A stretch of 64,000 nucleotides of DNA from Eublepharis macularius (GCF_028583425.1 NC_072791.1:32123368-32187367); one strand, 5' to 3'. Positions 12,190-24,111 are shown, numbered from the stretch's first letter. The notes: generated from the letters alone by a model not told the origin. Translations and numbers: made by a program.

Positions 12190-12305
12190 TGAACTGGTGC
12201 CCATCTCAGCCTACCTAGCTTTTACCTCAGGATGTGAGGATAAAATGTGGAGAGAGAACCATGTATGCCGCCCTACGCTCCTTGGAGAAAGCATCACATA
12301 AAAAT
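12190..12305 (+). mobile_element. SINE 3' fragment
   Basis: CCTACCTAGC, TCAGGATGTGAGGATAAAAT and GTATGCCGCCCTACGCTCCT resemble the 3' half of amniote tRNA-SINEs (usually 'cctcacagggttgttgtgaggataaaatg'). It is strongly diverged. Confidence 0.5.
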
Positions 12306-12371
12306 GTGATTAAGAGCTAATACAGGCACAAAACAGACCACAAGATTGTGGAAATATTGGCTGAAGGTGCC

Positions 12372-12998
12372 TGTCACGGCCCCTCTGACTGGCCCAGTGA
12401 TTCTGACTCAGAGTCATCAGAGGAAGAGCCTGAGGAGCCAAAGGCCAGGGAACCAGGAAGACCAGAGGGGTTGGGGAGGGTGTGACGCTGCAGAGGCACC
12501 TGCCTCTGCACCTCCAGCAGCCCCAGAGGCCACCCTGCCAGGGAGACCTTGCTACCAGCCTCTGGGATAGCCAGTAGGCTTTCATCAGGCAGGATGCAAA
12601 CCTGAGCTCATAGCCCCTCAAGACGCACTCCACAAGAGTGGTGTTGGCGGAAGGCCCAGAGATAGCGCAAAGGAGACGAACTGCCAGGTTGGCAGCACAC
12701 ACTCCCAGCCTGGAACCAGAACTTGGCTGTGGGAGCAGCACTTCTTTGCAGGGTCCTGGCCAAAGCACAGCCCAGTTGCAGGAGCCTCCATGCCTGCAAG
12801 CTGCAAGTGCAGCTGAGCCAGATCGACGTCCAGCCTATTTAGGCTGAGGGTTGGAAAGCCAGCATTGCTGGATCAACTAGTCCAGTAGGCTCAAGCCCTG
12901 CACTCCAAGTGCCAGTCTACGCTCCCAAGCCTAGCCAAACCTGAGGACGTACCCCAGAAGAGCCCAGATATGGCTCTTTACAAGGGGAGCTGGTAACA
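12372..12998. mobile_element. Candidate solo LTR of a retroelement (low confidence)
   Basis: A GC-rich block starts TGTCACGGCC and ends GGTAACA, so it has the TG..CA ends and near-complementary tips (TGTCAC / GTAACA) common in Ty3-type LTRs. The GC content differs sharply from the flanks. I cannot find a matching target duplication, and the right border touches a DNA transposon at 13002. The open frames on both strands in this block look like composition effects. Confidence 0.35.
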
Positions 12999-13001
12999 GC
13001 T

Positions 13002-14234
13002 GGGTCGAATCCACATTACTCATTCTAAGTCGCATGTTCCCCGCATTCCCCACGCAATCCTGAGTGCCGGTCACATTACCTCATCAAACAGACGCATTTC
13101 ATTCGCATTTCTCCCGAATATGTGGTCACAGGTTTTCAACGGGAGTTTCACGGTGGCCATGAACGGGCCAATGCACAATTTACGTGGTTTTTTAAAAAAC
13201 CACCCCCTTCCTGTCTCTCCGGCCGTTCCGAGAGTTCCTATTGGCTGATTCAACTTGCAAGTGCTCCGTAGTCTGCAAAAGACTGTTTTTGACTTCAAGC
13301 ATTGGATTTATTGATTATGCTGTTTCTGAATCAAATCTGGTAGTTTGAAATATCATTTTGGGGTGAATCCATCCTCAGAACGGACTTGCGAAACTTCCTT
13401 TTTAACTGTTTTTTATTTTTTTTATTTTATATTACTGTAATATCAAAATTATGGTGAATCAATCATTCGAAATAAAGAAAACACAGAGCAGGACCTCCAA
13501 CACTCCTCCATGTTTCCCCCAAGTTATAATCGGTCCCCAATGACATTTTACATTTCCTCGAAAACTGTCAGGGATGATGTTCTATAACCTCACACAAGGA
13601 AAATGAGGCGCGAGACATGCGGGCACATTGTTGGGTCTCCGTCAATGCATCAGAGAGACAAGACATCGTTATCTATATATCATGATATCGAAATAACGGA
13701 AAAGTAATTTTAAAACAATAAAAAAAATTTTTTAAAGGTCGGGAAGATTTGTTCCCACCCGCAAAAGTGGAAAATGCGGGTGTGGGGTGAATGCGGATTC
13801 GGCCAGTGACTATTGGGAACATAATGACACTCCAAGGAAGTGAAACTTCAGTAAAATTCAAGCACTGAACTGTCCTGCATAGGAAATGCCCACGAAAGCT
13901 TCCCACATGCTTCCAAATTTCCAAAAAAGAAACGGGAGAGAGCCATCAGTGCTGTCAGTGGGGGGAAGAGAGGCATCATTATCTTCAATGATGTTTCTTT
14001 ATAAGGCAAGATCGAAATAACGGAAAAGTGTGCTAAAAATTTTTTTAAAAAATGGGCGGGGAAAAAAGGTCCCGCCCAAAAAAGCGGTTTTCGAGCGGCC
14101 GTGTGACCAGAGGGACGCGCGAGAAAGACGGATTGGAAGCAGGAATGTGAACGAAGAGGAAAAAATCGCGGATTGGAGGCAAACGGAAGATATCCAATAA
14201 ACATGCGGGTAATGGGTGAATGTGGATTCGACCC
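13002..14234. mobile_element. Long terminal-inverted-repeat element, copy 2, with internal insertion
   Basis: The ends are well preserved: GGGTCGAATCCACATTACTC on the left and GTGAATGTGGATTCGACCC on the right, giving a 16-base inverted terminus GGGTCGAATCCACATT. It aligns to 3563-4424 over both halves. Bases from about 13451 to 13829 have no counterpart there. That insert contains its own GGGTGAATGCGGATTCGGCC end and a GAAATAACGGAAAAGT segment also present near the element's right end, so it looks like a fragment of a related element. No transposase frame is present. Confidence 0.8.
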
Positions 14235-14639
14235 TGGTGTGTCTGTTGCCATCTTGGAAGCACACAGATCACTAGTTATAGTGGAAGAGCCACCAACAGT
14301 GGCCTGGCCCTTGTAAAGACAAGGACAGATTAACCTTCAGACTCAAAACACAGTATTCAGTGGACAAGTGAGCTGATGCCAAGAGCACATGGGTCAGTGT
14401 GGAATCTCAGATGGCCCTAATACCCTTGCAAACTGCCCGATCGAAGCAATTGATAACAGCACCTTATGGGACCCCCATTACAGCTCTTTTGGAATGAGAT
14501 GGAAAATACTAGTAAGTACGGAAAGTTCTGTCGTGAACATATGGCAACTAAATATGCAGGAAGGGAAAGTGGTGCCCTGTCTGCAGCCACTGCAAAGGAT
14601 TCTTGGGAAAAGGAGGGGACATCCATTTGCCCAGGATGA

Positions 14640-14925
14640 ATGACAAGCAACAACATTTTATCTGATGCTGATTTAGATTTTTGTACTGCACACCATAGAA
14701 CAATGCACAAAAGATTCATATCCTGTTTTATCACATTGTTTCTTGTATATATTAATACCTTGTTTTTGCATGCTCCAGTTTTGTAATCCAGTTTTTATAT
14801 ATTGATTTGTATGTATGAAATTGTTTGGTTGCATTGTTTTTTTTAAAAAATAATGTAATCCTCCTTGAGCCCCTGTGAGAAAGGTAGACTATAAATGAAG
14901 TAAGTAATAAGTAAATAAATGATGC
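14640..14925 (+). mobile_element. LINE 3' tail, probably L2-like
   Basis: T-rich sequence leads into AATCCTCCTTGAGCCCCTGT and TATAAATGAAGTAAGTAATA, ending in an A-rich tail. This resembles the 'taaaccgcc.tgagc..tataaat..aataaataaa' end of L2 elements and related SINEs. No reading frame remains. Confidence 0.5.
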
Positions 14926-16125
14926 GGTCAGTTAAAGAGGCATGCAACAATTGGAGACTGTCACATAGAATGCCCATTAGGGCTTTTGGGTCTCAATGAT
15001 TTCAATCTTAAGCCCTCACTTAGTTCTCCCATTGAAATCAAAAGTGCTTAACAATATTTGGACTGTGCTCCCCATTTGAGGCGCTCCCTCTCCCATACTT
15101 CTCTCCCTCCTCCATTTCTATTGTTCTCTGCCTTTTTGAAATTCATCACAAGATACCTGCAATGAAATACAGGATTCCAAAGACCCCATTAACATTACTC
15201 ATGGGCTGTACAAGCTCTGGAAAGCTGCCTGTGGCAATAACTGATCAGCACATCATTAAGAAGTCATAATTTTTTTTCCCCTCAGTCAATCCAGACAGCA
15301 TGTGACAATTAAAGCTGGTGGTTGAGAAAAGGTCATCATCTCTAAAGTGGCAGAAATTGGGAATGTACAATTTCCCCCTTAGGGCATCTGATAATTCATC
15401 CCATCAGAGAAGTGCTTGAAAGCCAAGTGAAGTTGGTCTGCAGGGTTCTATAAACTGCACTCTCCACCATTAGGGCACATACCATTTCGAGGCATAACTT
15501 TAAAATAAGCCAAACTCTCACCACTTTCCCCTTCCGTTAAGTAAATCCAGTGCAGTAGACTATTTCTGTTTTCCTTGAGCATGAGGGATGCATTTTTTGT
15601 ACATGACGGGTGTGGAAACGTCATCCTTAAAGAACGTGTCCCCTGCAATCAAGGAAAACAGAAAACTGCTCACCGCCTAAACAGATGGGAAATGGTTTGG
15701 ATTTCTTGCCAGACAGTAAAGTGTAAGGCTGGGGTGGCTCCCAGACTTGTAGTTAGCCAAATGGGTGTGGTGTAGTGCTGAAGACAGCATGACTGGATCT
15801 GAAAACTCTGCAGATTTGGAAACCAACAGTTTGCTGCACCAGCACCCCGGGACTCATTCAAACACCCAACATTCCTAAAAGGAAGCATGCAGTGGTGAAG
15901 ATAGTGTGGGGAGGGGAATTCCTCAGCCCCTGATTCTCCAGAGTTCGTATGACTATTGACTCCTTCTAGGAAATTATGTGTACGAAACATTTTGTGCAGC
16001 TGTGAGTTTTAGCATCATGTCAGATGCAATTGGTAGGAGGAGCCAAGTCAGCTTCAGCTGCCAAGAAAGGCAGCGGATCAGAAAAGGATGGATATCCAGA
16101 GAGAACTGCATTCTCGTTCCTGGGG
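14926..16125. other. Intergenic sequence without identified features
   Basis: An inverted pair GTCTCAATGATTTCAATCTTA / CCATTGAAATCAAAAGTGC near 14990-15050 suggests a decayed palindromic repeat. Nothing else was recognised. Confidence 0.4.
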
Positions 16126-16262
16126 CTAGATCAAGATGGGTAGCTGTGTTAGTCTATCTGTAGCAGTAGAAAAGAGCAAGAGTCACTACCAACATTTGTG
16201 GTAGGAAATGTGCTTTCAAGAGTCACTCATACCTTGCCACAAATTTTGTTAGTCTTATAGTT
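16126..16262 (-). mobile_element. Penelope-like element tail, minus orientation
   Basis: The plus strand reads CAAGATGGGTAGCTGTGTTA, GTCTATCTGTAGCAGTAGAA, then AAGAGTCACT and ACAAATTTTGTTAGTCTTAT. This is the reverse of the tail 'ctaacaaaatttgtgg..actctt..ctactgctacagac.aacac'. The region where a hammerhead core would lie (GCTTTCAAGAGTCACTC) is degraded. Confidence 0.6.
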
Positions 16263-18224
16263 CATGGGGCTGTCAAACTGCAACCCTTCCTTGGAATTCA
16301 AACTGAATTCCAGAATCCCCTTTGGTCCTTCTGTAACTCTTTATTCCTTCCTTGGGGTGTCAAATATCTTCGTCAGCCCAGTATGCAAATAAGAAATTTA
16401 CCACGGAAGCCTAAGCACAGTTACACCCTTCTGAGCCCACTGACTTCAATGTCAATGCTAGAAGGGCGTAAACTGTGTTTAAGATCGCAACAAAACTGGT
16501 TCCTTTTCTTCTATATGAGTGGAACTTAACAGGGGATATGTAAATACATTCCTTGAGAACTTCATTCCAACTGGACAAGGAACAAAGAAGGTACAGCCTA
16601 GCCGTATTCATTTCCCATGAAATATTTTCCACTGAGACAAATGGAAAACTAAAATAAATAAGAATGAATGAAAACAAATGACATTTTTGAAAATTAAAAA
16701 TCACAACCTTGCGTACTTCTCATCTTTGGGGTGGATCCTAGGAACTGTGAGCCGATCTCAAATGAGACAGATTTCTCGACCTTCCTTTTCTCCCCAGCAG
16801 TCCCTTATAGTCACAGAAAACATGATGCTGGGAGTTGGGGGATTCTTGTCAAGAAATGCATTATTGCTGTTTACCTTTATTTTTCCATGTCTTATGATAT
16901 ATTGGTTTATATTGTTGTTACTCATGAGTCCCTGTTTGTCAGAGAAAAGCAGGTTTATAAGTGCTTTAAATATTAATTTACTACATATTGTAGTCTCCCT
17001 TTCTTACTGAGTCTCAAAGTAGATTACATGGTGTAAATATAAGCAATAAATATGAGGAGACATCTAATAAGAAATGTACTAGGATTACTGAAATCTGAAC
17101 AAGCATAGAATATCTACATGATACAGAGCACAACTATAATGTAGAGAATAGTATTATATCTGCAAGAAGTAATACAGTCACAGCAGGGTAATATGTGCAG
17201 CAAACAGACATGCCCAATACACAGTGGTACAGTCCACAGTCCCTTTCTCTTTACAAAGCAGCTCCTTTCTGAACCAGTCTCTTTATAATATAGCTTTATC
17301 ACCTTTATAGAAAGGCCCTCCTGATTCCTCAACAATTCTATTATATAAAGTTTGTGGAATGACAGCAGCATGGCTAAATAAAATGCCATATCACATAGGG
17401 AAAGGTGGGAGAAATGGGGCAAAACTGGTCCCTCCCTCTTACGCCAGGGAGGGAATCAGCAGAGAAAGCTGTACGCTGCTCAGGGGGAAGAGTACTTTGG
17501 ACCCAAACTCTTTGGGGCTCTAAAGGTCAAAACTCACCTGGGTTTTATCCTGGCTTCACACAAGAAGCTTGTAGTTAAAGGTTGGCAACCCAGGAGATAT
17601 GACAGAATCTTCATTGCCCATATTATACACACTCATTCCACCACTGTCCCTCGCTGTCCATTGGTTCAGCAGGGTTTTTCATGCTGCTTCGAAAACCTGA
17701 CAAACCTATTTAACTGGGGGGGGGGAAGGGGGAGGGCTTGAGCTTTCTTAAAAATTCCAGCCACCCATTCAGACACTGAGCATGACAGCTGCTTCAGAAA
17801 CAACAAAGGAGTCTTGTTCTCACAATTATTTGCACAGAGAGTTTACCCTTTTTGTAGAAGATGGACAAAGGAAATGTGCCTGTTGCTGTGGTGATCATTA
17901 CCACACCAGAGGGGAAGAGTTTTCAGCTACCTAACACAACTTGCACTGTGCTATGCACTTGACCACAGCAGCTTCCCTTGCTGCTGTATCATTAACACAC
18001 AAGCCACATTTGATGTCAGAGTGGAAAAAGATAGCATGTTTACTTCAGTGGGATTATTTATCTTATGTTATACTTGCATTAAATTCCAGTCCATAATAAT
18101 GATCAGGCATAGAAATATTTGACTTAGTCAGAGTTTACATAAAGCTAGATCTTGGACCCTTAGCCTCAGCAGGGACAACCACCTTTATTTAAATCAGCTG
18201 GAGAGAATTGTAGCATCTTAAAGA
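16263..18224. other. Intergenic sequence without identified features
   Basis: Contains a palindromic-repeat remnant at about 16413-16492 (CACAGTTACACCC / GGGCGTAAACTGTG). A LINE-like AT-rich stretch near 16860-17100 is possible. No gene is supported. Confidence 0.4.
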
Positions 18225-18431
18225 CTGGCAGTGAAAAGTGCCATCAAGTTGCAGGTGACTTAAGAGTGACCCTATAATGGTTTCAAGGCAAGAGGCAGTC
18301 AGAGGTGGTTTGCCATTGCCTGCCTCTGCCTAGCAACCTTGGATTTCCCTGGTGGTCTCTCAAGTACCAATCAAGGCCAATGATGCGTAGTGTCCAAAAT
18401 CTGACAAGACTGGGCTAGCCGAGGCCATCCA
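18225..18431 (-). mobile_element. 5S-rRNA-derived SINE, minus orientation, old copy
   Basis: The plus strand runs GTGCCATCAAGTTGCAGGTG, AGAGGTGGTTTGCCATTGCC, GGTGGTCTCTCAAGTACCAA and ends near GACAAGACTGGGCTAGCC. The right half is the reverse complement of the 5S rRNA internal promoter region; the clearer copy is at 42604-42778. SINEs with a 5S head (SINE3 type) are known in vertebrates. Confidence 0.7.
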
Positions 18432-18432
18432 G

Positions 18433-18600
18433 CATGTTTTTATTCTACCATAAACTTTTATGGCTTTTTATGGCCTACAAGTGTGCTCTAGCCCACGAAA
18501 GTTTATGCTAGAATAAAAAGTCTTTAAGGTGCCACAAGGCTCCTGTTTATTTGAAAATGCAACATACTAACATGGCTACTCTCTGGAATTAAAAATCTTA
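18433..18600 (+). mobile_element. Penelope-like element tail fragment
   Basis: CCCACGAAAGTTTATGCTAG, AGTCTTTAAGGTGCCACAAG and AACATACTAACATGGCTACT follow the pattern of the tails at 27876-27985. Only the second part of a hammerhead-like core (CGAAA-stem III) remains. A 20-base inverted repeat, TTTTTATTCTACCATAAACT against AGTTTATGCTAGAATAAAAA, brackets the core. Confidence 0.6.
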
Positions 18601-18951
18601 ATTTGTATCTTTGTTAATAGGTTTTTATCTGAAAGAGGAAACTGTTTTCATTCAGGGCTCAGGTATCTTTGGGCCAGACTAGATGTCCCTTTTTTCCCTT
18701 TTCAAGCAGAACTACTGCAAAGTTTGCAAATGGATACAAATGTATCCAACCTGTATAATTTATTCAGGATGCATAATTCTGCATGCTGAATTTGCTTAGG
18801 AACTGTGTGTCTAAATATAAGCTGCAGAGCTAATTTTTATTTTACAGCTGACAGAAATGGTAAACAAACAAAAAATTGCTAGCTTTTAAATAGCCAAATG
18901 GGAAGACTTCAATATAACAGTATACTCGAATATTTCTTCTGAATGGGACTT

Positions 18952-19163
18952 GGATCGACAACTCCAGATTGGGAAATACCTGGAGATTCCTGGAGATTTG
19001 GGTAGATCCTTAGGAGGAGAGGGTGTGGGGAGGGAAGGAAATTCAGGAGAGCATAATGTCATGAATTCCACCCTCTGAAGGAATTATTTTCTCTAGGGTA
19101 ACTGATCTCCAGATCAGTTATAATTCCAGGAGATTTCCAAGCCCCACCTGGAGGTCAGCAGCC
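18952..19163 (-). mobile_element. TAGGGTTGCCA-family short element, minus orientation
   Basis: Reversed copy: the plus strand has GACAACTCCAGATTGGGAAA, CCTGGAGATTTGGGTAGATC, CAGTTATAATTCCAGGAGAT and CCCACCTGGAGG. These are reverse complements of the family sequence seen at 45810-46015. Confidence 0.7.
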
Positions 19164-19309
19164 CCAGAAATGGATTATAAACGAGCCACGTGTCCTATGA
19201 TGTGACCCTGTTTAATTCAGCTAATGGATTAACTAAGTAGGGAATGAAATAAAGGCCCTTAGCCATTAATCTGGTCCTTTGGAAGAACTATTCCTTCACC
19301 CTTCAAGTC

Positions 19310-19492
19310 AAACATCTGCTTTGCATGAGGAAAGTCAATCCCCAATATTTCCACTTAAAAGAATGTGAAAAAAAATCTGTTTTAGGACACAGAGCCACAG
19401 CCTATCAGAGCAGACAAACAGTGACCTTGACTGACCAATGGTTTGACTCGGCATAAAGGAGCTTCACTTGCATTCATGGAGTTGGCTTATTG
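19310..19492 (+). mobile_element. tRNA-derived SINE, plus orientation
   Basis: CATCTGCTTTGCATGAGGAA at the head and GACTGACCAATGGTTTGACT, CGGCATAAAGGAGCTTCACT at the tail are the same family as 10702 and 45766-46151. The head is truncated. Confidence 0.7.
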
Positions 19493-19616
19493 GAACAGAG
19501 GCCGCAACTGCTGTTCTTGGATGATTATCTCAGATTTCCCCTAGTCTAGATCACTCCTTAGGCTTTGATCTCCTGTAATGAGAAAAGGCAGCAGAAGCCT
19601 TAAACGGTCTGTGTCT

Positions 19617-19758
19617 GATTCCGCACACATTGGATAATGCAGTTTAAATGCACTTTATCAATCGTTTGAGGTGGATTTTTTGTTCTGCACACAAAAAAAT
19701 CCGTTCCAAATGATCTATAAAGAGGACTGGAAGTGCATTATCCAACGTGTGCAGAATC
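19617..19758. mobile_element. Nested-palindrome fold-back element
   Basis: The ends GATTCCGCACACATTGGATA and TATCCAACGTGTGCAGAATC are inverted repeats. Inside, GGTGGATTTTTTGTTCTG opposes CACACAAAAAAATCCGTTCC, so nearly the whole element can fold into one hairpin. No coding capacity. Confidence 0.8.
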
Positions 19759-20508
19759 ACTCTATGTTGAAGCCTGACAGCCAGTCAAGAGTTCTAGGCA
19801 TGCCCATATGGCTTAGAGAACCCCTCACGTTAGCTATGAAAGCAAGATGTCTATGGCACATGCCATACGTGGAGTCCACGCTTTGACTAAGTCCATAGTA
19901 CAGCAAAGTGTCCTGCTCTACAATTCAGTCTTTGTCTTTCCCACAGTCACTAGAACAATGTTCTTCAGTGGGTTTTTCACTTTCCCAAAGCCCCTTCCTG
20001 GCGTTGCTGCTCTGAACAATTTATCAGTAAAATCAACAGGCACCTCCCCAGTTCTCCAGTATCCGATGCACTAGTCGTCATCATCCCCCCACCCCAAGTT
20101 ACAGGATTCGACTTGAATGAGAACTTGTGACACAGGACTCCTATTTTAGGTTTTTGGATCGTCTATCACCATTGGCCATGCAAGGGAACACAGAGCTTCT
20201 GTATATTTTCTTCAAATTCAGAGCAAGAGGAAAGTCTGGCAGATGACACTTGTCCTGCTGGAATGAGAAAAGCTGCATCTGACAAAGTGCCCTTTTTCTA
20301 TGCAACTATGAACGGTACAAGAATTGTGTGTTCTTCTTTGCATCGTCCAGTCCTGTTTTTCCCTTTTAAAAAAATCCCTAAACAAAACCAAAAAGACAAG
20401 GATACCATTGCTGTGACCCACCCAATCTACTATATTGGATTCTGCATTTACGTTTCTTTTTGTCAGTAGACTAAACCTCATTTTTCCACCTGCTTGGTTC
20501 AAGACTGA

Positions 20509-20660
20509 TTCACATGTGTATATTCATCACTTGCACGATGCAGCAGAGATGAACACAGGAAATGAATCCACGGGAAAAAATCATTAGATGACAGTTTGGT
20601 CTGGTGTCCCATTCATACATGCAAGTCATCACTTGATGAATGTGTACATGTGAAGGAGCT
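20509..20660. mobile_element. Short inverted-repeat element
   Basis: TTCACATGTGTATATTCATCA on the left and TGATGAATGTGTACATGTGAA on the right are imperfect inverted repeats of about 25 bases. It sits immediately upstream of the Penelope-like remnant. Confidence 0.6.
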
Positions 20661-20779
20661 CCACATGTAATTAACTTTGAGATCGCAGAAAAGCATGAAA
20701 TCCTTTCACCAAATATAGTATCATCCATTCCACCTTGCATCTACCATTACGAGAGCAACAAAAACAACTGCTCCTCTTC

Positions 20780-21510
20780 AGATTCTTCTACATCATGGCC
20801 ACATTTACGTGCTTCAGGACACAAGCTCTGGGACCAGGGCCTGCAATAAACCCAGATGCCAACTCTGTGCCCATACACGATCACTGGACTTAAGAGCCCC
20901 AGCTATAGCACCTCAGGCTCATTCACTTGTTCATCTTTGAACTTGTATATGCCATCAAGTGTCAGCAATACCCGTCATCTCTCTATATTGGACCAACAGG
21001 TCATTCCCTTTGCAAAAGTATGAACAGACATAAATCTGATATCAAAACCCACAATGTTCAAAAACCAGCGGGAGAACATTTAAATCTGCCAGGACATTCC
21101 ATCGCTGACCCCAGAGTAGCAGTTCTCAAGCAGAGAAACTTCAAAGGAACATGACAATGCAAGATTACTGAAATCGAGTTTATTTGCAAATTTGGAACAA
21201 TGGAACCCCCAGGGTTGAATCAGGACACAGAGTTTTTCTCACATTACTGATGCTAACTTTATGCACTTCATATCTATGTTCCATCAACCTAATTACAACA
21301 TGTATTATAGCTAGCTTCCTGACAATCTAATTTGCAATACCCCTCCTACCCTCTACCTGGATTTTAAAGACTCCTACCTTTTCCACTTCATGTGTCTGAT
21401 GAAGGGAGCTTTGACTCTTGAAGCTCACACTCTGGAAATCTAGTTGGTCACTAAGGTGCTACTGGACCTGAATCTTGCTCTTCTACTACAGACCAACATG
21501 GCTACCAAAC
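20780..21510 (+). pseudogene. Penelope-like retroelement remnant with GIY-YIG endonuclease domain
   Basis: Frames in this region read a Cys-rich run of the type 'gtRpCnkprCqlCaHt', then YAIKCQQYPSSLYIGPTG, RHKSDIKTH and GEHLNLPGHSIADPRV. This is the GIY-YIG endonuclease of Penelope-like elements, whose enzyme fuses a reverse transcriptase to that nuclease. The equivalent in the copy at 27420 is YALMCQQCPSALYTGQT. A premature stop follows NFKGT, and short frames resume afterwards (EFICKFGTMEPPGL). The tail at 21399-21500 has CTGATGAAGGGAGC..CTCTTGAAGC, a decayed hammerhead-like core, and AGACCAACATGGCTACC. The reverse transcriptase part is missing, as usual for 5'-truncated copies. Confidence 0.8.
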
Positions 21511-21860
21511 TTATCTTAATTAAACATGGTTCTTGTTGCTCTGGACCTCTCCTTGTTGTTAACAAACATTATTTCCTAGCTGTCCTTCCTAATGAACGCC
21601 AAAGTACAGAGTGGAGAGGAACTGTTTTTAATTCTTAAAAACAAACACATTGGGGCTGAAATCCTCTTAGAAGTCCTACTTCAGTCCTATAGGTGTGCCT
21701 GTGGAATGGCAGAGTAACTTACTGGCAGGGGAAGTCCTTTTGCACGTACTGATCTTTATTCTTAGTTTAGCTAGTTCTAGAACTGACAAGCCTCATAGAG
21801 AGGTGTGAAAAAGCTCCACTGTACTTTTTTTACACTGAAGTGGGATACATTAGGTAAGTA

Positions 21861-22142
21861 CAGGGCTTTTTTCTGGGAAAAGAGGTGGTGGAACTCAGGA
21901 CTGCACAATAATGTCACTTTGGGTCAGCTGGAACAAGGGGGGAGTTTTTTAAACTTTAAATTGCCCTCGGTGTAAATGGTCACATGGCCGGCGGCCCTGC
22001 CCCCTGATCTCCAGACAGAGGGGAGCGGCACAGAGGAACTCCCCTCTGTCTGGAAATCAGGGGGTAGGGCTCCGGCCATGTGACCATTTTCAAGAGGTGC
22101 CGGAACTCCGTCCCACCACGTTCTAGCTGAAAAGCAGCCCTG
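21861..22142. mobile_element. hAT-type non-autonomous transposon, copy 1
   Basis: 282 bases with termini CAGGGCTTTTTTCTGGGAAA and TTCTAGCTGAAAAGCAGCCCTG (inverted CAGGGCT..TTTTC). A perfect 8-base target duplication GGTAAGTA flanks it at 21853-21860 and 22143-22150. CAG-starting termini and an 8-base duplication define the hAT superfamily. The interior has its own palindrome, GGTCACATGGCCGGC versus GCCATGTGACC. Confidence 0.92.
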
Positions 22143-22150
22143 GGTAAGTA

Positions 22151-23647
22151 TATGTGGAAGAATTCCTGAAGTGATCACCATTTCTGTCAAAATGAATATC
22201 TCTCCAAATACATGTACAATCTGGGGGGGAAAACTGCAAATCGGAAGATCTGATACACAGCTTCTCCTCATCAAACAATATAAAGCCAAAGAAAAAAAAC
22301 AACTTGTCTCGCAGTGCTCAGATTACTCATGATAAATTTGGTACATATCTAAAATATACAACATGGGGTTAATCTGAATTAACACCTGAATATTACAAAA
22401 GGTAAGATTCAGGCCTTGGGAAAATGGCCTCTCTCTCCAGCAAACAGGTGTTTTGGATACCACTGAATGAAAAGTACTCATTCTCCCCCCCCCCCCACAC
22501 ACACACACTCCGTTCTTTTGCTTAATACAGGCAGTGATGGTTTACGGCACTACTATCCAGCTCTTTTGAATAAAGTGGAGAAAAATTAGATTTTCAGACA
22601 GGGAGGGTGTACATTCTCACTACATTTGGCAACCTTTCAGTAACTAAGGAATACATACACGACTTTTATTATTGAAATTTAATCTTGAATTTATCAAAAA
22701 GCTGGCCTTTGAATCTAGCTGTCAATGTTATCCTCCCCTCCTGTTTCTGCTGAAATCTCTTGCTCCTTTACCCTTTTCTGAAATGGGTTCCAGCCAGTTC
22801 TGTTGTTTGCAAGAATTTGGGTTTGGAATTGCAAAATGAACCTGTGGAAGACAGCACAACAGGTATCTCTAGTCTGTATTTGTTCCATTCCTTCTCAGTC
22901 ACCTCAACACTTCTCTGCTGCATGCTGCATTGTGATATCTGGACACCTTTAGCCTAAGAAAAAAGTGGTCCTCAGAGTGAGGGAGACACTTAAGAGATCC
23001 TTGGCAGGGCTTGGCATGCTGTTTTTTCCTGCTTGGTTAACAAAGGTTTTAGATGGTGATATCATCTTCCTCCAATTGTTTTCAGTAGGAAACAGGAACA
23101 CTTTTAGTTTCAAGGGCGGGGAAGAGAGGACTCGATAGCTCAAACTCGGCTTGTTATACTGTATGACCCCAAAGCCCCAAGGGTGGTTTTCCATCATTTT
23201 TTCATGAGTCATTTCCTCCCACCACCACCTTCTAGCATGCAGCCCTGCACTTATGTATGACCAAACTCATCAGTTAAATGCCTTCAACCTGTGCATTAAC
23301 CTCAATGAAAACACATAGTTGCAAAATCCTAGGTCAAGATCTCTACAATTTTTTTTTTAAATCACAAGATCTGCTTTAAAAATCTTGTAGCTTTTAAAAG
23401 CTATTCTAATACTTTTTTTAAAAAAAACTCTGAATGCACTTGGTGGGTTTTTGATTTCCTTACTCATTCTGATACCAGTTTTACAGTTTTATAAACCAGA
23501 TTGTGATTATTGAACTTCTTATATTATTTAATTCCCTAGTTTTCATGTGGATCTCACATTGCTGCGTGCAGAGGGAAATCCTGTCATCTACATCAGTTTA
23601 GTCATTACCCTCCAAGCACCACCCCCCTTGTAATATCTATGATTATT
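22151..23647. other. Intergenic sequence without identified features
   Basis: A poly-C/CA tract lies at about 22487-22510. Otherwise no family was recognised. Confidence 0.45.
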
Positions 23648-23905
23648 AGAGCCAGTTTGGTATAATGGTTAAGAGCAGCAGGACTCTAATCTGGAGAACT
23701 GGGTTTGATTCCCTACTCCTCCACTTGTAGCCAGCTGGGTAACCTTGGGTCAGTCACAGCTTTTAGGAGCTCTCTCAGCCCCACCCACCTCACAGGGTGA
23801 TTGTTGTGGGGATAATAATGACACCTTGTAAACCGCTCTGAATGGGCGTTAAGTTGTCTTGAAGGGTGGTATATAAATTGAATGTTGTTGTTGTTGTTGT
23901 TGTTA
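23648..23905 (+). mobile_element. tRNA-derived SINE (AGCCAGTTTGGT family), nearly full length
   Basis: Head GAGCCAGTTTGGTATAATGG then TTAAGAGCAGCAGGACTC holds an A-box-like TGGTATAATGG. The B-box-like GGGTTTGATTCC follows. The body has CCACCCACCTCACAGGGTGA, and the tail CTTGTAAACCGCTCTGAATG, GTATATAAATTGAATG ends in a (GTT)n run. RNA polymerase III promoter elements are recognisable. Minus copies of the family sit at 53676, 55905 and 59274. Confidence 0.88.
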
Positions 23906-24111
23906 CCACAGCTACTGCTTGAAGTTATATGGGCAGAGTATTTAGGAATGTAGATGCCGCCTTGCCATTAAAAAAAATGCTTAAAGCAACTTAAAATGAA
24001 AGACAGCACTAATCAGTACATTAAAAAATCTTTAAAAACCTATCCTTCAAACAAAATTTAGCCCACCAAAGAGTCCGTGTTATAAGGCTTTGATTGGAAC
24101 CTAAACAGTAA

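Noticed and set aside
12310..12768. 152-codon open frame on minus
   Set aside because: It falls in a GC-rich, LTR-like block where several overlapping frames on both strands are open. It has no family motif and no splice context.
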